Assembly (NCBI GenBank): GCA_964610205.1
Contig: CAZSVI010000011.1
Coordinates: 1-43,008, forward strand
DNA: 43,008 nucleotides
Direction: 5' to 3'
Source: CAZSVI01 sp964610205
GTDB taxonomy: Bacteria > Bacillota > Clostridia > DSM-8532
Below, one piece after another: positions 23,880 to 31,901 of this stretch. A model generated the notes under the pieces. That model worked only from the letters and a program-made list of their open reading frames with translations. It did no database searches and was not told where the DNA came from. Each line of letters begins with the position of its first letter. Position 1 is the first letter of the stretch. Position numbers and translations under genes: made by a program.

Positions 23880-24785
23880 GTGATTGAAAAAAGATTAAAA
23901 ATTAATGAAATGTCTACAGTATCAAAGATTTTTGTTAATCTGGTATTCATGGCTTATACTGCTATATGTATAATTCCCCTTCTACTTGTAATTATTGTAT
24001 CAATAAGTGATGAAAAGTGGGTTAATATAAACGGATACAGCTTCTTTCCTCAACAGTTGTCCTTTGAGTCCTATAAATATGTATTTTCTGATAGTGACCT
24101 AATAATCAGGTCATATGGTGTATCGATTTTCGTTACAATTGTTGGAAGTGTTTTAAGCCTTGTAATTATTGCTTTATTTGCATATCCTTTATCCAGGGAC
24201 AACTTCCGATTAAAAAAACAGATGAATTTTTATGTGTTTTTTACAATGCTTTTTAATGGCGGGATAGTTCCATGGTATCTGGTATGTACCCAGGTACTTC
24301 ATCTTAAAAATAATATATGGGCGCTGATAGTACCCTATCTTGTAAATGCCTGGTACATTATAATATTGAAGACTTTTTACAAAACAAACCTTCCGGATGC
24401 TGTTTTGGAATCGGCAAAGATTGACGGTGCCAGTGAGTCAAGAACTTTTATCAGCATAGTAATCCCGTTATCCATTCCCGGACTTGCCACCATAGCATTG
24501 TTTAATATGTTGATTTACTGGAATGATTTTTTTCTTCCCTTAATGCTAATTGATGATGATAAATGGATTAACCTTCAGTATCTTATGTATAGAGTTCAGC
24601 AGAATATACAGCAGCTTGCTTTGCTTGCAAGGACGGGCGGTAAGGCTCATGCAGGGGTTAGAATACCTTCACAGACTGCAAGAATGGCTATGTGTGTACT
24701 TGCTGTTGGTCCGATAGTATTTGCCTATCCGTTTGTTCAAAAATATTTTATTAAGGGGCTTACAATTGGTGCGGTAAAAGGATAG
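23880..24785 (+). CDS. Carbohydrate ABC transporter permease, LplC-like (locus 1), GTG start
   Basis: A 301-residue MalG-like permease. Hydrophobic segments start with FVNLVFMAYTAICIIPLLLV. The EAA loop ESAKIDGASESRTFISIVIP is near residue 178, and the ending VQKYFIKGLTIGAVKG is typical of this group. The GTG at 23880 lies 7 nt after AAGG. It forms the channel together with the preceding permease and is followed 85 bp later by the binding-protein gene, a spacer that has only a weak hairpin. Confidence 0.93.
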   Translation: MIEKRLKINEMSTVSKIFVNLVFMAYTAICIIPLLLVIIVSISDEKWVNINGYSFFPQQLSFESYKYVFSDSDLIIRSYGVSIFVTIVGSVLSLVIIALFAYPLSRDNFRLKKQMNFYVFFTMLFNGGIVPWYLVCTQVLHLKNNIWALIVPYLVNAWYIIILKTFYKTNLPDAVLESAKIDGASESRTFISIVIPLSIPGLATIALFNMLIYWNDFFLPLMLIDDDKWINLQYLMYRVQQNIQQLALLARTGGKAHAGVRIPSQTARMAMCVLAVGPIVFAYPFVQKYFIKGLTIGAVKG

Positions 24786-24870
24786 ATTTATTTTAATGTT
24801 TGGGATATTCTTATACATGTTTTTTAAAAGCATGTTATGAATAATTATAAAAAACAAGGAGGGTATTTAA

Positions 24871-26424
24871 ATGAGGAGAATACCAAGAAAATTGTCGATT
24901 TTTTTAGTATTGACGTTGAGTTTGGCGTTAATACTGACAGGGTGTAGTGGCAGCGGTAAAACACTAGGTGCAACTAAGTCTAATAGCTCAGAAAGTTCAA
25001 ATGGTACCGGTTCAACCAGTACGAATGAATTCAGTACATCAGGACTTAAGCCATATAATATCGATTGGTATTATGATGGAGAGGGACCGCTCCCGGATGA
25101 AGAAAAAATAGAAGAAGCCCTGAATGATTACTTCAAGGATAAACTTAATATAACAGTTGATTTACATCCATATGATTGGGGTACATATGATGAAAGAATG
25201 CAGGCATTAATAGCAACAGGAGAAAAAATGGATTTGGTATTTACTTGTACATGGGCTTTTGACTACATATACAATGCTTCTAAAGGTGCATTCGTAGATA
25301 TTACCGATATGCTGGAGGATAATGCGCCGCATATTAAACAAGTCCTTGATGGAGTTTTCCTGGAAGGAAGCAAAATAAACGGAAGAAATTATGGTATTCC
25401 CTGTAACAAGGAAAAGGGTATGGCACCGGGCATAATGTATTTCCAGAAGTATGTTGATAAATACAATATAGATATTAACAGTGTTAATGCATTGGAAGAC
25501 TTGGAGCCGATAATGGAAATGCTTAAACAAAACGAACCTGAAATTATTGGTATTGTTGTGGATACAGGTCCGTCACATCTTCCACTTGATTATCTTATAG
25601 GTCGTGAAGTACCCATAGTATTGGATGTTGACGGAGAGAAAGAGTTTATAAACCTCACTAATCATGAAAGCTATGTAAAAATGCTGCATACAATGGAAAA
25701 GTATTATAAAAAAGGGTATGTTAAACCTGATGCAGCAACAGCTCAGGATACCGAGTCCGATTACCAGACAGGGAATGTATTTTGTGGAGTAAGGGGATTT
25801 TCACCCGGACAGGATATAGATTATTCTCTCCTGTATGGAAGCACCGTAAAGATGAAAAAACTGAAGGGATCTGCTATATCAAGAAACGAAGATATTATGG
25901 GTTCCATGATGGCAATTGCGGCTACCAGTGAAAATCCCGAAAGAGTTCTTCAATTTTATGATTACTTCTATCATGATCCTTATGTTATAAACCTGATGGA
26001 TTTTGGTATTGAAGGCGAACATTATGTTAAAAATCCCGATGGTACTATAAAGTTTGCTGAAGGAACCGATGATGGTGCAAATTCAGGCTGGAACCCTGGA
26101 ACTCCCTGGATGATAGGAGATCAGACACTGTCATATCTGTTTGAAGGTGATTCGCCAACCAGATGGGAAGATCTGAAGGCATTTAATGAACAGTGCAAAT
26201 TATCACCAAGCTGTGGTTTCGTATTTGATGCAGAGCCTGTAAGAAATGAAATTGCTGCAATAAAAAATGTTTACAAGGCATTTGCATGGGGGCTTGAAAC
26301 CGGAACACTTGAAACTGATAAAAATCTTCCGTTATATAAAGAAAAACTGGAAGCTGCCGGTATAAATACTATTGTAGAGGAAGGAAACCGTCAGTATAAA
26401 GAATGGTTGGAAAAAAGCAAGTAA
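24871..26424 (+). CDS. Extracellular solute-binding lipoprotein, LplA-like (locus 1)
   Basis: A 517-residue binding protein. The signal peptide (residues 1-24) ends in the lipobox LILTGC with C25 as lipidation site. A serine/threonine/glycine-rich linker (about 26-55) leads into a large type-1 binding-protein fold (YNIDWYYDGEGPLPDEEKIE and onward). It should sit on the outer face of the membrane and deliver oligosaccharides to the two permeases encoded just upstream. The ATG is preceded by AAGGAGGG. A strong terminator follows at 26440, closing this transcription unit. Ligand identity cannot be read from sequence. Confidence 0.93.
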   Translation: MRRIPRKLSIFLVLTLSLALILTGCSGSGKTLGATKSNSSESSNGTGSTSTNEFSTSGLKPYNIDWYYDGEGPLPDEEKIEEALNDYFKDKLNITVDLHPYDWGTYDERMQALIATGEKMDLVFTCTWAFDYIYNASKGAFVDITDMLEDNAPHIKQVLDGVFLEGSKINGRNYGIPCNKEKGMAPGIMYFQKYVDKYNIDINSVNALEDLEPIMEMLKQNEPEIIGIVVDTGPSHLPLDYLIGREVPIVLDVDGEKEFINLTNHESYVKMLHTMEKYYKKGYVKPDAATAQDTESDYQTGNVFCGVRGFSPGQDIDYSLLYGSTVKMKKLKGSAISRNEDIMGSMMAIAATSENPERVLQFYDYFYHDPYVINLMDFGIEGEHYVKNPDGTIKFAEGTDDGANSGWNPGTPWMIGDQTLSYLFEGDSPTRWEDLKAFNEQCKLSPSCGFVFDAEPVRNEIAAIKNVYKAFAWGLETGTLETDKNLPLYKEKLEAAGINTIVEEGNRQYKEWLEKSK

Positions 26425-26439
26425 AAAGATATTTAGAGT

Positions 26440-26469
26440 GTGAAGAGGATAAAATCCTCTTCACTTTTT
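26440..26469 (+). terminator. Intrinsic terminator after the locus 1 binding-protein gene
   Basis: GTGAAGAGGA pairs perfectly with TCCTCTTCAC (10 bp) around a 5-nt loop and is followed by five T residues. It lies 15 bp after the stop codon and separates the importer operon from the GH8 gene. Confidence 0.9.
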
Positions 26470-26496
26470 ATAAAGTGAACAATTATTTCCAACATT

Positions 26497-26505
26497 TGAT
26501 ATAAT
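26497..26505 (+). promoter_or_regulatory. Extended -10 promoter of the GH8 gene
   Basis: TGATATAAT is an extended -10 element (TGnTATAAT). The -35 position is poor, as is common for extended -10 promoters. It lies between the terminator and the GH8 start, giving a leader of about 78 nt, and implies separate control of the GH8 gene. Confidence 0.5.
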
Positions 26506-26589
26506 ATTCACTAACAACATATGAGTGGAAGCATGAATCTTTTATAGACAGGTTATTTTCAATAAACTGATTGATTTGAGGAGGGAATT

Positions 26590-28257
26590 ATGCATTTATA
26601 TGGGGGTTTCCTTAAAAGAAGAGCGTTTGTAGTCTTACTTTGTATTATGCTGCCAGTATCAGCTTTAATTAGTTTTTTTCTGCTAATGGATAGGGATGAT
26701 TTGGCTCTAAATAAGAAAACAGCTGCATCTTCCGAGATTGATGAAAAATCAGGTGCAAAACATGCCATTGACAGACGTCAATCTACAAGTTGGATATCAA
26801 TAAAAAGCAAGGCTCCACAATGGATACACATTGATTTGTCAGATATTTATGCCGTCAACAGGGTAGTTCTCGGATGGGATGAATTATATGCAGAGGAATA
26901 TAAAATCCAGGTATCAACGGATTTCGATACATGGATAAATGTATACCAGACATCTGAAGGAGATGGCGGTATTGATGATATCAGTTTTAAAAATTATAAG
27001 GCAAGGTATGTAAGAATGTATATAAGTAAGAACAAAGAAGAAAAAGAATACGCCCTTAACAGCTTTAAGGTTTATGAAGGTGATGCTTTAAATTGTGTCA
27101 CAATAAACAAACCTTATCCACAAAGCATAGATTATAAAGGGTGTATAAAGCCGAACAACGCTACCCAGGATGAAATGAACTCTTTAATATCAGACTATTT
27201 TGAACACTGGAAAAAGAGGTATGTCAAAGAATCCAACGGTATGACTCCTGGTGGAGGATATTATGTTGAAATGTTCGGAACAGGCGGAGATGGCAATGAA
27301 ATTACCACATCAGAGGCGCATGGATATGGAATGATAGTATTTTCGCTTATGGCGGGCTGTGATCCGGATGCAAAGAAATATTTTGACGGTATGTATAATA
27401 TGTATGACAAGCACAGAAGTACTATCAACGCAAATAACATGTCATGGGTAATAGATGCAACAGAGTCTGCGAGCAAGGATAGTGACAGTGCTACCGATGG
27501 TGACATGGATATAGCTTATTCATTATTACTTGCACATGAGCAATGGGGATCAGATAGTGAAATAGACTATTTAAGTGAAGCAAAAAGAATAATCAATAAT
27601 GGGATAAAAGCAAGCGATATGAATCGGGATACAAAGAGGGTTATGCTTGGAGACTGGGATACAGATGGGTATGCAACACGTCCTTCCGATTGGATGACTT
27701 CTCATTTTCATACATTTAGTAAATACACAAATGACGATTTTTGGAATGATGCTGTAAATACTGTTTATTCCTTAATCTCTGAAATCACACAAAATTATTC
27801 ACAAAGTACCGGCCTGATGCCTGACTTTGTTGTGGATCAGCCGCCAAGACCTGCAGATGCTTTTTTCCTGGAAGCGGAAACGGATGGTGATTATTCATGG
27901 AATTCATGCAGATATCCATGGAGGATTACCATGGACTATGCACATTATAATACTATTGAGGCGAAAAATGCTATGAACAAAGTAGCTGGGTGGATTAAAG
28001 TAAATACTGGAAATAAGCCAAAGTTTACAGCATCTACCTATACATTAGAGGGACGGGTCAAAGAGAATTACCCCTCCGTTGCATTTATAGCACCTTTTGT
28101 AACATCATGTATAGTGGATAAAAGTCACCAGGATTATCTTAATGCAGGGTGGAACTATATAAAATACAGGAAATCAACATATTATGACGATTCTATTAAT
28201 TTACTCTGTATGTTAGTCATTTCAGGGAATTGGTGGAACCCTGCCGATAGTCTTTAA
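26590..28257 (+). CDS. Membrane-anchored GH8 glycanase with F5/8 type C domain
   Basis: A 555-residue exported enzyme. Residues about 11-33 form a signal anchor. Residues about 36-160 form an F5/8 type C (discoidin/CBM32-like) carbohydrate-binding domain (KKTAASSEIDEKSGAKHAID and onward). Residues about 195-550 form an (alpha/alpha)6 GH8 domain. The general acid is E242 in SEAHGYGM, and the second signature is TDGDMDIAYSLLLAHEQW at 302-319. At the place where CelA-type enzymes have the base Asp, this protein has N438 (WNSCRYPWRI). From memory that is a mark of subfamily GH8b, which includes chitosanases and licheninases. So the substrate may be chitosan or mixed-linkage beta-glucan. The ATG follows GGAGG by 5 nt. 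Confidence 0.88.
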   Translation: MHLYGGFLKRRAFVVLLCIMLPVSALISFFLLMDRDDLALNKKTAASSEIDEKSGAKHAIDRRQSTSWISIKSKAPQWIHIDLSDIYAVNRVVLGWDELYAEEYKIQVSTDFDTWINVYQTSEGDGGIDDISFKNYKARYVRMYISKNKEEKEYALNSFKVYEGDALNCVTINKPYPQSIDYKGCIKPNNATQDEMNSLISDYFEHWKKRYVKESNGMTPGGGYYVEMFGTGGDGNEITTSEAHGYGMIVFSLMAGCDPDAKKYFDGMYNMYDKHRSTINANNMSWVIDATESASKDSDSATDGDMDIAYSLLLAHEQWGSDSEIDYLSEAKRIINNGIKASDMNRDTKRVMLGDWDTDGYATRPSDWMTSHFHTFSKYTNDDFWNDAVNTVYSLISEITQNYSQSTGLMPDFVVDQPPRPADAFFLEAETDGDYSWNSCRYPWRITMDYAHYNTIEAKNAMNKVAGWIKVNTGNKPKFTASTYTLEGRVKENYPSVAFIAPFVTSCIVDKSHQDYLNAGWNYIKYRKSTYYDDSINLLCMLVISGNWWNPADSL

Positions 28258-28306
28258 ACTTAGATCAACTTATATAATAAAAAAAGTCTCTTGGAGGCTT
28301 GGTAAA

Positions 28307-28492
28307 ATGCATACAAAGAAGTCTATTAAAGATCAAATAATGAATTTTGGTATACAGCCTGATGATACGTTGTTAATTGATTCTTCCATGAAAGCAATAG
28401 GTGAAGTTAAAAATCGTGGAGATAATGCCGCACGCCAGGCAGCAATTTATTCAATGAATGCCAACGCGAATTGCGTCGCCATAACCGGATAG
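28307..28492 (+). pseudogene. Remnant of an AAC(3)-like acetyltransferase gene (N-terminus only)
   Basis: A 61-codon frame with a good ribosome binding site (GGAGG, 9 nt before ATG). The first 40 residues (MHTKKSIKDQIMNFGIQPDD, then TLLIDSSMKAIGEVKNRGD) match the N-terminus of the aminoglycoside N(3)-acetyltransferase / YokD family, which is normally about 270 residues. The usual H of the VHSS motif is D here. From about 28425 the similarity stops and the frame ends soon after. No continuation was found in the other frames. It is best read as a truncated remnant next to a rearrangement scar. A real small peptide is less likely. Confidence 0.6.
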
Positions 28493-28584
28493 AATCAATC
28501 AACTGTTTCGTAGAATATGCAAAGAAACCTTGCAGCCGTTTTTGTATACTATGACTGTACGATGTTAAAAAACAACCGTAATGT

Positions 28585-28621
28585 TTTCTTCCCGAACAAT
28601 ACAAAATAATTCGGGAAGAAA
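28585..28621. repeat. 12-bp perfect inverted repeat in the scar region
   Basis: TTTCTTCCCGAA (28585-28596) and TTCGGGAAGAAA (28610-28621) flank 13 nt. There is no T-run on either side, so it is not an ordinary terminator. It lies between the AAC(3) remnant and gdhA and may be a leftover of a mobile element end or an RNA structure. Confidence 0.5.
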
Positions 28622-28628
28622 GCAAACA

Positions 28629-28663
28629 GACCTGTGCCGCAAGCAGGTCGGAAGTCTCCGACC
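28629..28663 (+). promoter_or_regulatory. Two mutually exclusive hairpins upstream of gdhA
   Basis: GACCTG (28629-28634) can pair with CAGGTC (28644-28649). Alternatively GGTCGGA (28646-28652) pairs with TCCGACC (28657-28663) around 4 nt. The shared GGTC means only one can form at a time. Such overlap is typical of RNA switches, though no U-run follows and I do not recognise a known riboswitch. Confidence 0.4.
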
Positions 28664-28729
28664 GTTTATGCGTACCGGCACTTTAGGATTCTTATAGGTC
28701 AATAATATATGAATTGCAGGGGATTAAAG

Positions 28730-29992
28730 ATGAAGAAGAAATATAACCCATATCAGGAAGTAGTGGATACGATTATCGAAGCGGCAGATATGCTTGGATT
28801 AGAGAAAAGTGATTATGAAGCCGTTAAATATCCGGAGCGTGAACTGAAAGTATCAATACCGGTTGAAATGAGTGACGGTTCGATAAGAGTATTCGAGGGC
28901 TATCGGGTCCAGCATTCCAGTTCATTGGGTCCATGCAAGGGCGGTATAAGGTATCATCAGGATGTGAATATAGATGAAGTGAAAGCTCTTGCGGTCTGGA
29001 TGTCTTTTAAGTGTGCGGTAGTCAATATTCCTTATGGCGGAGGAAAAGGTGCTATCAGTGTCAATCCAAAGGAATTAACCAAAAGCGAACTGAAGGATCT
29101 TACCATAAGATATACGGCCATGATCCTTCCACTAATAGGACCTGAACGGGACATACCCGCACCGGATGTAGGAACAAATGCCGAGATAATGGGCTGGATT
29201 ATGGATACTTATAGTATGTTCAAGGGATATACCGTCCATGGTGTAGTTACAGGAAAACCGGTTGAAATCGGAGGCTCTCTGGGAAGGAAGGAAGCAACCG
29301 GCCGTGGTGTTATGTTTATGACACGGGAGATACTTCACAGAATGGGGCTTCCTATGATTGGTACAAGGGTTTCTGTACAGGGTATGGGTAATGTTGGTGG
29401 TACCACGGCAAAACTATTGTTTGATGAGGGGTGTAAAATCGTTGCCGTAAGTGATGTATCAGGCGGACTTATTTGTGACAGAGGCCTATTGATAGATGAG
29501 ATTCTTGCGTTTTTATCACAGAACAGCGGCAGGACAATATCAGATTATGAGGCTCCGGGGGTTTATCATGTAAGTAATACGAAGGTTCTTACAGCGGATG
29601 CCGATGTGTTGATTCCTGCCGCATTGGAAAATCAGATTACCGAAGAAATCGCACCCGATATAAAAGCAAGGTTCATTATTGAGGGCGCCAACGGACCGAC
29701 GACAGTTGAAGCTGACAAGATACTGACAAAAAACAACAGGATAGTTATACCCGACATACTGGCAAATGCAGGCGGCGTGATTGTGTCTTACTTTGAATGG
29801 ATACAGAATATTCAATCGTTGACGTGGGATGAGGAGGAAATAAACAGAACCCTTGAAAAGCTTATGATAAGGGCTTTTAATGAAGTTTGGGATATATCAA
29901 AGAGCAAAGAGACCACCATGAGAATGGGAGCATATATGGTTGCTCTGGATAGGATAGTAAAGGCTAAAAAGTTAAGAGGAGTGTTTCCTTGA
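28730..29992 (+). CDS. gdhA: Glutamate dehydrogenase (Glu/Leu/Phe/Val dehydrogenase family)
   Basis: A 420-residue hexameric-type dehydrogenase converting 2-oxoglutarate + ammonia and glutamate. The substrate motif GPCKGGIRYH has K70, the second Lys is K94 (MSFKCAVV), and the glycine-rich loop PYGGGKG is at 101-107. The catalytic Asp is in DIPAPDVGTN. The Rossmann motif VQGMGNVGGTTAKLL marks the C-terminal nucleotide domain. It resembles the short (about 420 aa) NAD-type enzymes of Firmicutes such as RocG/GudB. The ATG at 28730 lies 7 nt after AGGGG; one at 28709 has no ribosome binding site. It heads a three-gene unit with the isomerase and oxidoreductase genes. Confidence 0.94.
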   Translation: MKKKYNPYQEVVDTIIEAADMLGLEKSDYEAVKYPERELKVSIPVEMSDGSIRVFEGYRVQHSSSLGPCKGGIRYHQDVNIDEVKALAVWMSFKCAVVNIPYGGGKGAISVNPKELTKSELKDLTIRYTAMILPLIGPERDIPAPDVGTNAEIMGWIMDTYSMFKGYTVHGVVTGKPVEIGGSLGRKEATGRGVMFMTREILHRMGLPMIGTRVSVQGMGNVGGTTAKLLFDEGCKIVAVSDVSGGLICDRGLLIDEILAFLSQNSGRTISDYEAPGVYHVSNTKVLTADADVLIPAALENQITEEIAPDIKARFIIEGANGPTTVEADKILTKNNRIVIPDILANAGGVIVSYFEWIQNIQSLTWDEEEINRTLEKLMIRAFNEVWDISKSKETTMRMGAYMVALDRIVKAKKLRGVFP

Positions 29993-30030
29993 TTAAAAAA
30001 AAAAGAAATATTATTAAAAGGAGGGAAAGG

Positions 30031-30891
30031 ATGTTTAAAAGAGGTGTTATAACCGATGAGATATCTCAGGATTTAAATGTTGCCGTTAAATTGGCTTTGA
30101 AATATAAGCTTGATGTCGTTGAAATTCGATCGGTATGGGAAAAAGGGCCGCATGAATTGGACAAGACGGATATTTTAAGGATCACGGAAATTTTATCTGA
30201 AACCGGCCTTAAGGTTTGCGGTATAAGTTCTCCTTTTTTCAAATGCAGTTTGGATAATGGGAAAGAAATCAACGCTCACATTGAAATCCTTAAGAAATGT
30301 ATAGAACTTGCCAATAGATTAGGGACGAAAATTGTCAGGGGATTTACCTTTTGGAGAAAAGGGGATTTTGAAAGAGATTTTGAAAAGATTATTTCCAGTT
30401 TTGAAAAGCCTGTTGATTTACTCAAAAAAGAGAATATTACTCTGGCCCTGGAGTTTGATCCCAGTGTTTACGCAACCAATGCACAAAAGCTTGTAAAAGT
30501 GATAAGAGGCATCAATTCTCCTAATGTGAAAGCATTATGGGATCCGGGTAACGATATTCATGATCCTGATGGAGAAGTTCCTTACCCTGACGGATACAAT
30601 ATTATTAGGCCATATATGGTACATATGCATTTAAAGGATGCTATAAAAGCTCCTGACGGAAAGATATCAGGGGTAGCTGTTGGTGAAGGGCAGGTTGATT
30701 ATACCGGTCAGTTCCGCGCTCTTAAGGAAAGCGGTTATGACGGCTGTGTTGTTCTTGAGACGCACTACCGTCCTAAACATGCTATTGATGAAAAATTAAT
30801 AGCCCTTCCGAAAGGGTCCGCTTTCTCATATATGGGTTATGAAGCAACGGAGGAATGCCTGAATAAATGGGAGAAACTGATGGGTAGTTGA
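30031..30891 (+). CDS. Sugar phosphate isomerase/epimerase (xylose-isomerase-like TIM barrel)
   Basis: A 286-residue member of the AP-endonuclease-2/IolE-IolI superfamily. Metal-binding strand ends are visible: LALEFDPS, ALWDPGND, YMVHMHLKDA and VVLETHYRPK, supplying Glu, Asp, His and Glu. These enzymes act on inositols, ketoses and related sugars with a divalent metal; the exact substrate cannot be told. The ATG at 30031 follows GGAGG by 6 nt. A longer reading back to 29989 would add 14 mostly Lys/Arg residues and overlap gdhA, so I reject it. The next gene, an oxidoreductase, often works with such isomerases. Confidence 0.9.
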   Translation: MFKRGVITDEISQDLNVAVKLALKYKLDVVEIRSVWEKGPHELDKTDILRITEILSETGLKVCGISSPFFKCSLDNGKEINAHIEILKKCIELANRLGTKIVRGFTFWRKGDFERDFEKIISSFEKPVDLLKKENITLALEFDPSVYATNAQKLVKVIRGINSPNVKALWDPGNDIHDPDGEVPYPDGYNIIRPYMVHMHLKDAIKAPDGKISGVAVGEGQVDYTGQFRALKESGYDGCVVLETHYRPKHAIDEKLIALPKGSAFSYMGYEATEECLNKWEKLMGS

Positions 30892-30943
30892 CTATATATT
30901 CAGAAATGTTTCTATGAAAAATCTTTATATATGGGGTGGTTAT

Positions 30944-31828
30944 ATGTTCAGAATAGGAATCCTGGGCTCTGACAATACACACGCGGATGCGTTTTCAAAA
31001 ACTGTTAATCTTCCGGATGAAAAAACCGGACAGTATCTTTTTCCCGATTTTAAAATTACATGTATTTTCGGGCTTGATAAAACCCGTACCGAAGAAGTAG
31101 CGTCAAAGGGAAAAATAGAATGTATCGTTGAAAAACCCGAAGATATGTTTGGAAAAGTGGACGCCGTAATGGTAGTCTTCCGTCATGGGGATCTTCATCT
31201 TAAGTATGCTCTTCCTTTTGTGGAAGCCGGGATCCCAACATGGATAGACAAACCCTTTACCATTAAAACAGAAGATGCAAAAACGCTGTTTGATGCGGCC
31301 AGGAAGTATAATACGCTGATAACAGGAGGCTCAAGCCTGAAATATGTTTATGACGTTTTAATGGTTAAAAGCGCTGTGGAAAACGGTAACAGAATTGGAC
31401 AGCTTAAAACGGCGGCAGTCAATTTCCCTGCTTCACTTGACAGCGAATATGGCGGAATACATTTTTATGGACCCCACCTGGCAGAAATGACACTGAAAGC
31501 CTTCGGATATGACGCAAAATCAGTCCTGGCTTCTGAAAACAACGGCTGTGTCACTGCTATTCTTAAATATGACAGATATCAAATTACAATGAACTTCATT
31601 CCTTATTCAAAGGAATACTTCGCCATACTCTATGGGGATAAGGGTACAATGGTTCGTGAGATTGATATTACAGGATGTTACATCCTTGAATTTGAAGAAT
31701 TCGCCCGGATGATGCGGACAAAAGAGCCTGTGGAAAAGTTTGAGCATCTCTACGCGCCTGTGGAACTTCTCAATTGTGTGATGGAATCGGTTCGTCAAAA
31801 AACAGAGATTGCGTTGAAGGGTATGTAA
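30944..31828 (+). CDS. Gfo/Idh/MocA-family NAD(P)-dependent oxidoreductase
   Basis: A 294-residue two-domain dehydrogenase. The N-terminus MFRIGILGSDNTHADAF replaces the usual GxGxxG with GSDNTH. The family EKP catalytic-loop motif appears as IDKPF (the Lys is retained), followed by an alpha/beta C-terminal domain (GGIHFYGPHLAEMTLKAFG). Members oxidise cyclic polyols or sugar acids. The ATG at 30944 follows GGGGTGG closely; an earlier ATG at 30914 has no ribosome binding site. A strong terminator follows 32 bp after the stop. Confidence 0.85.
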   Translation: MFRIGILGSDNTHADAFSKTVNLPDEKTGQYLFPDFKITCIFGLDKTRTEEVASKGKIECIVEKPEDMFGKVDAVMVVFRHGDLHLKYALPFVEAGIPTWIDKPFTIKTEDAKTLFDAARKYNTLITGGSSLKYVYDVLMVKSAVENGNRIGQLKTAAVNFPASLDSEYGGIHFYGPHLAEMTLKAFGYDAKSVLASENNGCVTAILKYDRYQITMNFIPYSKEYFAILYGDKGTMVREIDITGCYILEFEEFARMMRTKEPVEKFEHLYAPVELLNCVMESVRQKTEIALKGM

Positions 31829-31859
31829 AATATTTTGCGGCCTATATATCGGATACTTC

Positions 31860-31890
31860 GGAAAGAGTTATATTCGGCTCTTTCCTTTTG
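31860..31890 (+). terminator. Intrinsic terminator after the gdhA unit
   Basis: GGAAAGAG (31860-31867) pairs with CTCTTTCC (31878-31885) around a 10-nt loop, followed by TTTTG. It lies in the gap between two converging genes and ends the gdhA-isomerase-oxidoreductase transcript. Confidence 0.8.
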
Positions 31891-31901
31891 TTATCGTCAG
31901 T

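Noticed and set aside
24786..24870. Terminator between the locus 1 permease and binding-protein genes
   Set aside because: ACATG/CATGT is only 5 bp and no T-run follows it, so the genes most likely share a transcript.
28407..28625. 72-codon minus-strand frame across the scar region
   Set aside because: No ribosome binding site or recognisable motif; it crosses the inverted repeat and overlaps the AAC(3) remnant.
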